NCBI GenBank assembly: GCA_018873245.2
Contig: JAEMBT020000005.1
Location: forward strand, 14,584,001 to 14,648,000
Length of the DNA: 64,000 nt
Direction: 5' to 3'
From: Archegozetes longisetosus
Lineage: Eukaryota > Arthropoda > Arachnida > Sarcoptiformes > Trhypochthoniidae
Positions 44,152 through 55,472 of the stretch are shown in pieces; the first letter of the stretch is position 1; each line of letters starts with the position of its first letter. The position numbers and the translations under genes were made by a program. Below the pieces are notes generated by a model, which saw nothing but the letters and a program-made list of their open reading frames with translations, made no database searches and was not told the origin of the DNA.

Positions 44152-45684
44152 TTAAATCTCATAAATAGACAGATTATGAGGAAGGCAATCAATCGTGTTC
44201 TGACTTTGATCAGAATGATCGCTCTCGTAGAAAAACTTGTATCTAGTTTTCGGATGCATTTTTGCTGTCTTTATGAACTGATCAACAGTTATTTGAGTTA
44301 CACTTGTTTTACAAAACAGTGAAATACTTTTCACTTTGGGACAATTGATCAAAGTATCACAAATTCCAGCATCAGTTATGTTGATCATTGCAGAACTAAT
44401 ACCACTTATTTCGACAGTTGACAACTGATCCAATTTTGCCAAATAGTGAAAAGTATCATCAGTTATATGGCCGTTCGAAGTGTTCACTTTAAATGATGTT
44501 AGTTTTGGTAAAAATACATTTATATCTCTGAGGTGTTTATCGCTTAAATATTTCAGATAAAGTGTGAGATGAGACAAATGCTGACAGTTTTTAAGACAAC
44601 TAATACTTCCATAATCGCACAAATTTTCATAGGTTGTCGAAATCTTACATGTTTTCAAAGCTCGAAAATTACCGAATACTTCAAACAACTGACCACTTAT
44701 TAGGTTTTGGGTCATTTCGCAAACGAAATGCTTTAATTTACTGCATTTAATACCAATCATTTTCAATCCGTCGTCAATTGGCCAAATATGTGCCTTTTGG
44801 TGGTTATAGATAAGTAAAGATAGTGCCTCGAGATTGATAAATCGCGACAACTCTTTCAACGCATTGTTCATCGCGTTTGCCGACAAATAATTGTTCGTAA
44901 ATTTAATCTGAATTCTCTTCATTTTTCGGCTGTATTTGTCTGCAAACGCCATCAAATCATCGACACTGTAACAGGATATGTAGATAGTTTGCAATTTTGG
45001 TGATAATAACTGTTTAGTTATTGAGTCAATGAAAACCATATGATTTTGTGTAATAGACTTATTATTTTGAATGTTAACTGATCTTATATTAGGAGTTAGT
45101 CGAACAATATTTTGCATTTGCATGTCATTAATGCCATCGAACTGAATAAATGTGAGCGTTTGACCACATTTTGTAGCAAACAGTCTCAAATCGCTTTCGG
45201 ATAATTCATTAATTTTGATTGAAGTGCAAACGAACCTCTCCAAATCAACACAATTATCACCAATAGACCTTATTATTTGTCCGTCAATTATACAGTAGTT
45301 ATCGATCACTATTTCATTAATAAACTTAAACTTTTGGAGCAAAACTTCAAGTAAAGGCTTCTTAATAACGAACAAATGCTTATATTGTTTACTTTTGGTT
45401 AACAAGTTTTTTACGCCATTGCTTTCTGAACCACTTATTACTAATTTTGTCTGTCCGTTAAATATGAGTCGTTGCCATTGTTTTGAAACACATTGAAACT
45501 GTATTTTTTCTTCGATTGATAGAAAGCTTAACAAAAGTTGACACAAATCGTCACAAAATCTATCGAATGATTGTTTACTAAATTGTAAACAAGTTTTTGA
45601 CTCATTTTTATGATTTATGTTTCGTTTACTTATTATTAAATGATGTCGATCTGTCGGCAATTCATGGCTTTTCAAAGTATTCAT
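44152..45684 (-). CDS. F-box and leucine-rich repeat protein
   Basis: A single exon of 510 residues. An F-box lies at about residues 40-75 (FDRFCDDLCQLLLSFLSIEE, then FQCVSKQWQRLIF), the part that binds Skp1 in SCF ubiquitin ligases. It is followed by about 400 residues of irregular LRR-like units (LERFVCTSIKI, LSHLTLYLKYLS, LSTVEISGISS) that would choose the substrate. This layout fits the FBXL class; the substrate is unknown. The N-terminal 35 residues are polar and basic. The start codon is followed by an open frame without interruption. An eight-copy hexamer repeat sits about 77 bp upstream, in the likely promoter. Confidence 0.8.
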   Translation of the reverse strand: MNTLKSHELPTDRHHLIISKRNINHKNESKTCLQFSKQSFDRFCDDLCQLLLSFLSIEEKIQFQCVSKQWQRLIFNGQTKLVISGSESNGVKNLLTKSKQYKHLFVIKKPLLEVLLQKFKFINEIVIDNYCIIDGQIIRSIGDNCVDLERFVCTSIKINELSESDLRLFATKCGQTLTFIQFDGINDMQMQNIVRLTPNIRSVNIQNNKSITQNHMVFIDSITKQLLSPKLQTIYISCYSVDDLMAFADKYSRKMKRIQIKFTNNYLSANAMNNALKELSRFINLEALSLLIYNHQKAHIWPIDDGLKMIGIKCSKLKHFVCEMTQNLISGQLFEVFGNFRALKTCKISTTYENLCDYGSISCLKNCQHLSHLTLYLKYLSDKHLRDINVFLPKLTSFKVNTSNGHITDDTFHYLAKLDQLSTVEISGISSAMINITDAGICDTLINCPKVKSISLFCKTSVTQITVDQFIKTAKMHPKTRYKFFYESDHSDQSQNTIDCLPHNLSIYEI

Positions 45685-45760
45685 ATCTCAGTGAAACAAT
45701 AGTTAAGATTAAAATTGAATTGAAAATTTTTAAATAGATTTTTAGAGGTGACACGACTTA

Positions 45761-45808
45761 GTTACAGTTACAGTTACAGTTACAGTTACAGTTACAGTTA
45801 CAGTTACA
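45761..45808. repeat. (GTTACA)8 hexanucleotide array
   Basis: Eight perfect tandem copies of GTTACA lie 77-124 bp upstream of the F-box start codon. The array lacks any mismatch, so it is young or actively maintained and probably length-variable. Confidence 0.9.
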
Positions 45809-45809
45809 A

Positions 45810-46325
45810 GTAAACGTAAATAAAAAAATGTTGCCGATAAATGAAACAACACTTAGTCATTTGATTGTTTTGGTGTTTTGCACGTCTATAAAAATGGTTC
45901 GCAAACATTTAGTTTTAGTTAAGGCGAGTTTCTAATTGCGTCAATCGTACAATTAAAGTGGTTGTGTTTTTAATTAATTAATTTATACTGTATTGATTTT
46001 CGTAATACGATGGATTTGCGTTTGCGTCTGTTGTTGAACGCGTTCTCATTTGTTTACACTAAATGTTTACTATTTGGATAACTAACTTTTAGTCGTTTTA
46101 CCATATTTTTGATGAATATTTGCTTCATTTTGTTTAGTCTAATATAAATTTGGTTTAGCCTGAAAAGAGCGCTCCAAGTAAGACAAATTAAAAGTTAGAA
46201 TAAATACAATCAAATCAATTAAAACATAGTTGAAGCTAAACTTGTTTTTATTATGTTAGGTTTAGTAAAACAAATGGTTTAATAGTACTGTTAATTGGGT
46301 TTTGTATTCTGTTTCGCTGCATTTG
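45810..46325. other. Intergenic AT-rich DNA
   Basis: It contains the RNase T2 copy 2 poly(A) signal (46247-46252, minus strand). No other features seen. Confidence 0.35.
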
Positions 46326-46329
46326 TTCT

Positions 46330-47091
46330 TCAATCGTTTGCTGCAATTCTCACACTATTTGTTCCGCACTGGCGATCATCTCTATGAAGACAATCAATAG
46401 CTTTCAATGAAGTGCTATTCAAACAAATGTGAATTTCAGTGAGAATTGGAACCGAACCAGGAGCTCGTGCACACTCGATGCGAACACGACTTTTCAATTG
46501 ATACTCAATGGATTCGTGAATACTATTCAATGGGTAGTCTCTACTATTTGAGGCATTTATTGCCCTTTTATTGAGCCACTCGTTCAAAGGGAATAAATCA
46601 AACAAATGTAAAGTTGTGTTAAAGTAATTCAATTGTCCACTGAGTTGAGGCAAATTGTTCGCGCAAGTGCCGTGTTTGGTCCACTCGTGTCTCCAAAACA
46701 GTGAATGTTTTGCGCCTGCTTTGAGATTCTTCCACTTCTTTAGCAATTGATTCATAAGTGGTTCGATATTACGAACATTGAAGCTAGAGTTAGAGCAACA
46801 AAATTCGGGCCATTCTCCGCCAAGTCTCTGAGGCCAAAGTCCGTGTATTTGCCATTGGTTGCGATCTATTTGCTTATTACATGACTGTTGCTGCGAACAA
46901 AAACTTGCGGGCCATTGAAGTGATAGTATTATATAATCGATGTTATAATTTGTCGAGCATTGATTTGCAGGTCTTCGAGTTCTCTCTCTTATTGATAGTT
47001 GTCTTTGACGCTCACTTGATGTGCAAGTTATTAGTATGAAAACTACTATCGCGTAAATACAAAATCGCCAACTATTGAGAGAGTCATTTAA
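46330..47091 (-). CDS. RNASET2: RNase T2 paralogue without an in-frame ATG
   Basis: Minus-strand frame of 253 codons encoding a second T2 ribonuclease. Segment 1 WQIHGLWPQ and segment 2 FWRHEWTKHGTC keep every catalytic residue; the Cys pattern matches the copy at 39644. The N-terminal part is a hydrophobic leader (FCIYAIVVFILITC). Aligned with the first copy (MNNSNNLRF against xNDSLNSWRF), the position of the start Met is TTA (47089-47091), and no ATG occurs in frame between the stop at 47128-47130 and the catalytic domain. Options are an unseen upstream exon joined at an AG around 47128-47134, a non-ATG start, or a start-lost pseudogene. A poly(A) signal lies at 46247-46252. The intact body favours function. 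The first in-frame ATG (46755) would lose segment 1. Confidence 0.8.
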   Translation of the reverse strand, partial: LNDSLNSWRFCIYAIVVFILITCTSSERQRQLSIRERTRRPANQCSTNYNIDYIILSLQWPASFCSQQQSCNKQIDRNQWQIHGLWPQRLGGEWPEFCCSNSSFNVRNIEPLMNQLLKKWKNLKAGAKHSLFWRHEWTKHGTCANNLPQLSGQLNYFNTTLHLFDLFPLNEWLNKRAINASNSRDYPLNSIHESIEYQLKSRVRIECARAPGSVPILTEIHICLNSTSLKAIDCLHRDDRQCGTNSVRIAAND

Positions 47092-47130
47092 ATTAAGAAA
47101 ACAAATAATAAAAATAATTAAACTTCGCTA

Positions 47131-49255
47131 CTACAAAAATGATGCAGTCAGTTAGATAACTAATTACTAAATGATAAAATTATTTTGATAAATCAAAATA
47201 AGAACTGCACTCATTTCTACAGTATTTGCCTTTTAATCGTAATTAGCATAAACCAGTAATTCTAGAAATATAGCAAATAGTTTTCAAAGTATTTCAATAC
47301 CAATCAGTCATTTGGAGAGTTGAACTAACTTGAAAGATAAAACTTTAGATGACCGAAACACCAACCAATTTATCGATCTATTAAACAAGTGCTCGTAACC
47401 AGAATCGAAGTATTTCAATTGTCAGTCTAAAAGATGTTTCGCATTTGTATATATCTTTAATTAATATGAGGTTTCAATAAAAAAAATCAATTCTTTTATA
47501 TGTTTAAATTAATTTAATTTTTTCAAAAAATTTATATTAGTTTTCTAATCCTTTGTTATGAAATATTTATGTGTTTTAAAACGACACTTTGCTAATCGGA
47601 TATTCACGTGATTTTCTCTAAGCCTTCGAATATAGCCTTGAATTTAAAATTGCTTAATTTATACAATTTTGGAAAACTATGCTTCAATTTGATGCAACGT
47701 AAAACGATACATTCAAGCTTAAAGTAGATTCCAAGAGACATGTTGTCATTTAAATTGTCTATCGCACTAAAAATGCTTGAACACTTTCAACTGTTAGCTC
47801 AAGTTTAAAACAAACTAAAACGAGCAATCGTTTAAACGAATCAAAACTGCAAACCAAATAATTTTTGGGCTAAAATTACTAGTCACTATATGTTATATAT
47901 TTAATTGAGTAAAATGAGTTTAAGGACCAGCTCTGCTCTCAAACATATTCTAAGGCTTAAGGCTCTCGGACTAGCATTGGATCACTTTCCTTTAATAACG
48001 CGAGTAATTAGTTAGGGGTCTTGCGAAATAAAGAGTCAACAATAGTTTGATGAGCTTTCTCACAAATCAAAGACCTTTTAAGCCCTCTAGTCATTAAATT
48101 ATCTACTTATCTACTTTAGAATTGTTAGAGTTGCAAAACTAAACCTGTACTTTGCAACAATTTTCATATATAGTATTTTGGTTAATGTTATACTTGTTTG
48201 GCTGACTCGTATGACAGCTTCACTTCAAAAGCTTATCAAATCATTTTTTAAAGTGTTAGAGCGGCCCCAATCACTCGTTATGTTTTTAATTGACCAAAAT
48301 GACATCCACTCTTTTTGTTTGTCTCCATAACAGTGTTTTTATTCTAATAGCTGATGAACTTAGTCAATAATAAATTTAAGTCAAGATTTACTGTTCATAT
48401 ATTTCTCTTCTATGACTCAATTAATATGAACATATTTGATCGCTTTCAGAGTTTGATTCAGAATAAAACCATCTAAAGATTCTGAATCCTATCATTTACT
48501 AATCATTGGATTGTTTATTTAATTAGGTAGATTTGTTTGAGCGCGGTATTGTCACATCTTTGATAAGATGTTTTGTTGTAACTGCCATTTGACTAGTCGA
48601 ACAGTGTAAAAAGCATATTTAATAATATGATGAAAATTGCAAGTCTATGAGTAAACACGTAATTATATGAAGAAATGATTTAATAAGCACAAGTCCGTTC
48701 TATCGCGATTATGACATTTGCAAATAAAGGCGAGTAAACAGTATTCTAACTCAGTAATAGCAATTGGTGTTCAGCTCAATCAAAAGGACATATTTATTGT
48801 AGGTTATCATGAATAAATATCTATATCCAACAAGCAAAGGTGGTGTTCAGAGTAAGTGGCTAGAGCTTCGTATAATTTAGAGCATTTCAAGTAGAACATT
48901 CAAATTAAAAAGTTTTCAAATAGAAATGATTTTTTTGTCAACTTGTAGGATCGCAATTATTCCGAGGAGTTAGACAATTGATGTATGAATCGAAATCGAC
49001 TCAGCTATCAACTGGTATTAACATTTTGTCCAGTTCAACGATTCCTATCTTTGAAAATTGGAAAATAATAACCAGTACACATTCAGATTCATCACTTTCA
49101 TCTTTGTGATGACCAGTTTTCTAATGAATTTCATCAAAATTAATGTTTTTATACCAACTTGTCTTACATTATAAATTGTTCTGCTCTTTGCGCTTGAAGT
49201 CAAATTAATTTATAACTTTCTAATTGAACGCAATTTAAAATATTAAATATGATGA
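47131..49255. other. Long intergenic AT-rich interval
   Basis: No open frame of interest and no recognisable repeat family. A missing first exon of the RNase T2 paralogue could lie in its left part. Confidence 0.35.
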
Positions 49256-49260
49256 GCTCA

Positions 49261-49327
49261 ACTTTTGGTAGTATTCGAACTCGCAGTTGAATAATATTCA
49301 ACTGCGAGTTCGAATACTACCAAAAGT
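49261..49327. repeat. Perfect 32-bp-arm palindrome
   Basis: Arms 49261-49292 and 49296-49327 are exact reverse complements around a three-base loop. The arms begin ACTTTTGGTAGTATTCG. The match stops sharply at both ends. Confidence 0.95.
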
Positions 49328-49329
49328 AT

Positions 49330-49845
49330 ATTATAAGAAAGTTGATTTGTATAAATATTACTGGTTACAATGATACCAAGTAGTAGGAATCTTAAGAGTT
49401 TTTTATTGTTCATGTCAACTCAATTACAAGTGTTCAAGTCTCCGGTATCGGGCTGGGAATAAAAGTTATTTGAGAAATAACTTTTGAAAAGTTTATCAAA
49501 ACCAGAAGTAAAGACACAAAATTTTCAATTTTGCACTAAAGGAGTTAATGAGGAAGACTTGCTTTTCGAGTGATGAGGTAACTTAAAACTAACCACTCTT
49601 TATTCGTCTCAATTGTTTTTATAGCTCAATAAAATTGTATATCTGAGCAGTTAATCTTTAAAACGTCAGCATACGTGAAGTCATTTCTTTGATGAAAAAA
49701 AGGATTAATTAATGTACAGAAAATGTATACGAATATTTGTAATTCAGGTTTGCTCTGAACCAGGAAATTTTTTATTCAATTGTTCATCTTTGAATCTCTG
49801 GCTTTAATATTTTCTTCTCTGTTAATTAAATGGCTAAAATTTTTA
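49330..49845. other. Intergenic AT-rich DNA
   Basis: Nothing recognisable. Confidence 0.35.
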
Positions 49846-49853
49846 ATAATAAG

Positions 49854-50464
49854 TAGGGATGGCAAAGATATGCTTTTATTTTTCAGAAATATGTATGCAA
49901 ATATGTTTTTAAAACTTGCAAAATAGGCACTTAAATATGCATTAGAAAGAACACAAAAGGACAATCTGATACAAAATATACTCAATTAATAAGATTAGAA
50001 ATTATTCTTGTTGCATTTAACTACAACGTACATCTTTAAGTTTTCACTTGTAAATTTGTCTATTTGTTCTTAATATATTTTTGTGCCGACTGACATTCTC
50101 TCAAAATTACATTGAGTTACTTTTGCACACTTAAGATATCCAGTATCATCAGCTTATAAGTTATTAACCAATAGAGATGAAAATGCGAATCCCAATCCCA
50201 TCTTTTATGGGAATGGAAGCAAAAATTTTGTCAATTTTCTATTATTCAACTCTTTCAGTGATAAATTCTTTCCGTTTAACAACTCAGAGATTATTTTAAG
50301 TGCTTTATATCCAAAGATTTTGCCCAAAGCTTCACAAAATTTTTGATAAACTGATCAAATTATTTAAAATATTTCATTTCGTGCATTTATGTTTTTATCT
50401 CCCATAAACCCTTAAATATTCCTTTTTATGCAAATATGCATTTTACATATTTATGTCACCCATA
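49854..50464. mobile_element. hAT MITE
   Basis: A 611-bp element with perfect 8-bp duplications ATAATAAG (49846-49853, 50465-50472). The tips are TAGGGATGGCAAAGATATG and, inverted, TATGGGTGACATAAATATG. Both subterminal regions are rich in ATATGCA/TGCATAT words. No coding sequence was recognised. Confidence 0.8.
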
Positions 50465-50472
50465 ATAATAAG

Positions 50473-51570
50473 TATTGATTCAATTTGTCGATTCCAATTA
50501 GTTTTTAAAATTTACAATTGAGACTAATACTTCAATATTTATCGTTAGGTTTACATATTTAATCTGTTATAATAATTTTATGGTTCAATTTATGTGATAG
50601 AGTAGTTCAATATTTAGAAGATTTTCAGAAAAATTATAGTTATTACTCGGTTTCGAAGCCTACGTTTGAACACAAAACGAAAAATATATGTAACTTTCTA
50701 AATCTAAAAGTTGATGAAAGATGAAGTTTTAGAAAAATTTATTTAAAATGATAACTGAATCTGCTGTTTCTATTTCTTTTTCTATTGTTTATACCATTTC
50801 AATTTATACCTCTTTATTTTGAATGAGAAAATCTAGTTGTTTTAACTTGATCTACACTAAAATTAATTTGAAGCTCGAATCAACTTGAAATTGCAGCAAA
50901 AACAAAGTTTAATCTATTTATTATCTTAATTGGTTTCAGATCCATTTGCGAACTGTTTGTAAAATTGAATATCAAAATTTGAATTGTTAAAAAGCATATA
51001 AAACCTTTTCTGATTTTAACAAAGAATATTAAGTGAAAACTTATTATTTTGTCTTACTTTCAATATAACTAATTTATCATTCAAGACACGAAAAACTAAT
51101 CAGAAAAATAATTATTCAGCACATTATATTAGAAAACGTTTCAGAAAGAAGTTTTGACACATAGTTTGAGTTACAGAATAACGAACTTAATTTAATATTC
51201 AATGGGTTAAGAAACTCAATAAATAGAAGCAAAACAAAATGTGAAACTTTCAATGTCAGACAGATCTGGCTCTCAGGCATTAGAGGTGACTGTACTTTCT
51301 GGTCAGGTAGTTTTCAAGTCTATTAAGTATCTGAAGATCAAAGAACAGCTTGAAAGAACTCGTTTTTGTGAAAGTTTTCTGTTTTAATTTATATAAAATA
51401 GTTATTAACATAAATGATAACCCGTTTTGTATTACATTTGCAGTGAATTCAAGTTTATCTCCTTTTTTCTGGTTTTAAATAGTATCAATGATAATAGTTA
51501 TTAAAGTTAATTCTTCCAAGTCTTTTGAAGGGCAATAAAACCAGATCTCTAGTTAACCACTTTCTGAGGA
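50473..51570. other. Intergenic AT-rich DNA
   Basis: No features until the TATA-like box at 51575. Confidence 0.35.
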
Positions 51571-51574
51571 ACGG

Positions 51575-51581
51575 TATTTAA
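51575..51581 (+). promoter_or_regulatory. TATA-like box of the gene at 51658
   Basis: TATTTAA, 77-83 bp before the start codon, in the same relative place as in the two related genes. Confidence 0.4.
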
Positions 51582-51657
51582 GGAGCACCTCATTCGAAGT
51601 GAGTATCCATTCAGTCGCTTGTGATCAACAGATCTTCCACTTCTAAAAGCCATAATA

Positions 51658-52661
51658 ATGAATAAGTTTGCAGTACTTGCTGTTTGCGTTGCCGTATTAT
51701 TGGCCGTAGCCGAAAGCGGCACTAAAGGAGGTGATGGCCGAAAGGGCGGCGGAGTTCTTGGAGGGTTAAAGGGTAAGTTTCGATTTTTCAAATTTTCATG
51801 TTCTCGAACATCTCATTCGAAAAGTGATTTGAACTGATTTTTCAGAATCAAATTCCATGATTTGTTTCTAAGAAAGAACGCTTTTAAGAAACATTATCTA
51901 CAAATACTATGTTAGATTCTCTTTTAATTGCTAGTTTTCATATCAAGTCTGTTGCTACTCTTTCTACTAATTTAAACAAATTTGAAAGTTTTCTATTTTC
52001 ATAAATAATTCACTTCTAAATACTTGTCAAATCTCTGTTTTGCGATCACTCACTTAATATATGTTTGTCAATCAATCAATTCAATTGTATCGTTTGGAAC
52101 AAGTGTTTATTTTTATTTTTTTCATAAGTCCAAATATCTTACTTAAAACGAATTGAACAGATTTTGAATTATTTGACAATAATAGGAGGTTCTGCTGGTC
52201 TTGGAACCAAAGGTGGACTCAAGGGTGGCAGTACTGGAGGTAGAAACTGAAATTTAAACTGATTATTAATTATTTAATTTTAATAATCAAATTGTTCGAA
52301 AGGCTTGAAGGGTATTGTTCAGCAAAGAGTAGAACAAGTACAGCAACGAGAGCAACACCCATTGAAAGGTGGTGTCCAACAAAGAATTGAAGGTCAAGTT
52401 CAGGAGAGAATCGGCACTAAAGGGTTCGTTCAGCAGAAACAAGAGCAAGAACAGCAACGATGGGATGGCAAAGGAGTTCAGCAAAGAGTCGAACAACAGC
52501 ATCAACAACAACAAGAACAACAACCTCTACATCAGGAACGATGGGCAAAGAAAACTCAACAGAAAGAAGAATCAATTCTAGGAAATGTTAAGCAGGCCGA
52601 AACACCAACTATTAGACAAGCCGATAGCATTATCTATGGCGGAGACAGTGGTTGGGATTAA
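51658..52661 (+). CDS. Secreted Gly/Gln-rich repeat protein
   Basis: Exons 51658-51772, 52186-52239 and 52303-52661; both introns are phase 1 and GT-AG, giving 175 residues. Exon 1 is a signal peptide (MNKFAVLAVCVAVLLAVAES) plus a Gly/Lys patch; exon 2 is a short Gly-rich linker (GGSAGLGTKGGLKGGSTG). Exon 3 is Gln/Glu-rich with repeats of the form KGxVQQRVEQ (LKGIVQQRVEQVQQREQHPL, LKGGVQQRIEGQVQERIG, GKGVQQRVEQQHQQQQEQ) and ends YGGDSGWD. The leader and phase pattern are shared with the genes at 38148 and 41028, which points to one family that swaps its mature repeat domain. The role is unknown; silk, glue or matrix protein is the natural guess. AATAAA lies at 52700-52705. Confidence 0.75.
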
Positions 52662-52705
52662 ATATTAAGCAACAATCGCATCAACTCTACTTAACTTATA
52701 ATAAA

Positions 52706-54755
52706 AGCTCTTTTTAATTATATGTGAGTTCTTAAATTCATTAAAAGAGCCACAGTCCACAATAATCCGACTGAAATTCTATTTATATTTATTCATGAAA
52801 TAAAATTTTTTTCACACAATAACTTATTTTTTAAAACGTGCAGTAATAAAAATGAAACTACTTTCCATTGAACGTCTGTCTCCATTATTTAATTGTTGTC
52901 ACTGTCAATAGTAACGCCACAAATCACAATTGAAGCAAAGATGGTAAATAAACTCAATAGGTTTAAAGTAAACTTCGTATCGAACATATAGAAATCAAAT
53001 AAATACAAACTTATTAGTTGTCCAGAAATACCATTCTTTTCACGATTCTCTCACAACCTTAAGTTAAAACTAAAAAAATTTATTTTAAGGGCATTGAAAA
53101 AACAAGAATATTTAACATAAAAACATACTAATCGATTATGTCGAGTATGTTCTTTCGAGTGACAACTTTTCAATGACTTCAATGCGATCACTCAATCACC
53201 GAATAACTTGATTCGACTGATTTTGCGTTAATTGTGTGCATCTGACAATGTGGCGAATGTACAAGATAATGTCGTAGACATCTGTTATGCAATAAGCAGG
53301 TTTTAAGTTTGTTGATTTGGTCTGACTTGGTCGCGAATGAGTAAAATGTTAGCCAGAATTGATGTCTAAAAATTGATGCCATACAAAAAGTGACACTTAC
53401 ATTAATTTTTCACTTTTACATAGTTTTAAACTTTAATCTACATTCATCAATTTTCTTTTGGTTCTAACGATTTGAAGCTTTCAGTTTCGAAGCAATGGAG
53501 TAGTCAGTAATGAACCGAGTTGGCACAGGCCCACCCGACTCAAATCGAAAGCTAAGTACGATTTAACTCGAACAGAGTTTCGTAAGAAATATCTGCATTT
53601 TGTAAAGAATAAAGTTAGCACTAGTTTCAAAAACTTTCATAATTTTTCAAAAATTTCTATCATCTGTTACATACTTAACGGTGTACTCCTTTAGTATTTA
53701 CTAGCCATAGTCCAGATATTAGTTATTAAAAAATCTTATTGTCAAAATAAAAAAGAATTTATCTTCAATAATATAGCTGAGGTTTATCCGGTGATTAGCA
53801 CAGTTCTGCATAAGAAGCTCAATTGTTGTTCTGATCACTATTTGCTTTCAATTGTCGATAATTATTGAAGCTTTCGTTTACGTTTTTGATCACAGTGTCT
53901 TGTGTAGGGCCAGATCAAATGATTCGAAGAAAGACTCACTCGAGAGCAATTGGTTGAAAAGTTCAAACTTCTGCTTCTGTTCAGTTAAATATTTATTCGT
54001 GAACTTCTGGAAAGCCTTCACTATTTGTTAGGGTTAAATGGGGCTCAGTATTAGCTATTGCATAGAGTTTCATTTATTTAGACAATTTCGTATTAGATTC
54101 TTATCGAATTACAATGCTTTGCATAATAAATTATTGACAGAACTGTTCAAAATGATCAAATCCTTATTTATCTGGCATTTAATTATGGAATTAATAGTTT
54201 TGCCATTTAGTCGAAAGTTTATTATTTGAATTATGTCTTCATTACTTATTCTCAAATGAATGTGTGTATTGATTCGATTTAAGATTGTAGTTGGCAAAAA
54301 CCATTACAAAATGTTTTGTCAAAAGCTATTCGATTGTGTCGAACAGATAAAAACACTGACATGGAAAGATATAATGCCGCTCAATTTAGTCCCATGTTCT
54401 GCTTTCGAGCTCTACTTCTATTGAATAGATAACCATAAAATGCTTGGTATACTCAGAAATAATACTCAGAAATGAAGTATTTAGAATTGAGCAAAACAAT
54501 TACCAGTCACTAATATTTGGAGGCATCGATTTGACCTAGGCTAGACCCTGATAAATTGTTATCTATAGATATGTTTTTGCACGGTTTTGCTTCAAATGTT
54601 TTGCATTATGAACAAAACAATCACTTTTACTATTTGACAGATGTTCAGACACTTGTGTTCGCAGTAAGCTTATAACACTTTAGTCAGCAAATCAAAAGTA
54701 TCTCTCCAAAGGTTTAGTTAATTAACAAAAGTTTCAGTTTTTTATTTTAGTTTCT
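52706..54755. other. Long intergenic AT-rich interval
   Basis: Short open frames at 53188-53382 and 54038-54229 have no supporting signal. Around 53510-53580 a short ACCCGACTCAAAT-containing patch may be a worn transposon tip. Confidence 0.35.
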
Positions 54756-54761
54756 AAAAAA

Positions 54762-54929
54762 ATGGATACTATTTTAATTGATTTCATACTAATTTTTATA
54801 ATAGTTTGTATAATATGTTTAATAGTTTTGCTAATTTATAGGTGTTATGCAAATAATAAATTCAAATGCAAATGTAGTGTGAATGAGAAAATCAATAGTT
54901 GTTATCATATCTGCACGGACGGCATCTAA
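54762..54929 (+). CDS. Tiny single-pass membrane protein with Cys-rich tail
   Basis: A 55-residue frame. After MDTILID comes one hydrophobic span (about residues 5-26, ILIFIIVCIICLIVLLIY) and then a Cys-rich tail with six Cys (RCYANNKFKCKCS, NSCYHICTDGI). AATAAA follows at 55016-55021, 87 bp past the stop, as expected for a short transcript. A TTTTAG just upstream (54745-54750) could instead be a splice acceptor. I do not recognise the family. The build resembles the frames at 12543 and 15226 (N-terminal span, short polar tail), though the sequences are not clearly alike. Confidence 0.4.
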   Translation: MDTILIDFILIFIIVCIICLIVLLIYRCYANNKFKCKCSVNEKINSCYHICTDGI

Positions 54930-55472
54930 TGAATCGTTGTATTGGAACTTGGCGCAACAATTAAAAATACCAATTTTAATCTAAATCTTATCCGAACTGT
55001 CAAAATTTTAAGTTCAATAAAGAGTTTGAATCCAGTTTTAAAATTGGAGCTAAAAACTGATCAAATATTTATAGTAAAGTAACTTAGGATTGCGTTGAAA
55101 ACTAGAACGCTTTAAGATATCTCTAATTCATTGTTTGTTGTCTGTGGAGATATGTTACAAAAAGTACTACAATCGCGAATCACAGCACCAAGTTATATAT
55201 GTTTAATAAATCATTCATAAATAATGACAAATCAATGTCTAGAGTTTTGTCTTAAGTGAATATTTAAATTGTTGTTCAATCACTTAATTGTTTATTGAAA
55301 TATTAAGATAATTGTTTGCAACTAATATAATGGTTAATATTATCTTATAGTGATATTAATATTGATATAAGTGCTATTAACACGTTTGTCAATCGTTTTT
55401 CATAAACATGTAGATTGAAATGAATTTTTAAAAATTGGGTTAATTTAATGCTTATTAAGTGAAGGCATTTAA
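54930..55472. other. Intergenic AT-rich DNA
   Basis: It precedes the zinc-finger gene. No clear promoter motif seen. Confidence 0.35.

Noticed and set aside
52287-52523. Leu/Phe-rich minus frame opposite the Gln-rich exon
   Set aside because: Antisense of CAA/CAG-rich codons gives Leu runs; not a gene.
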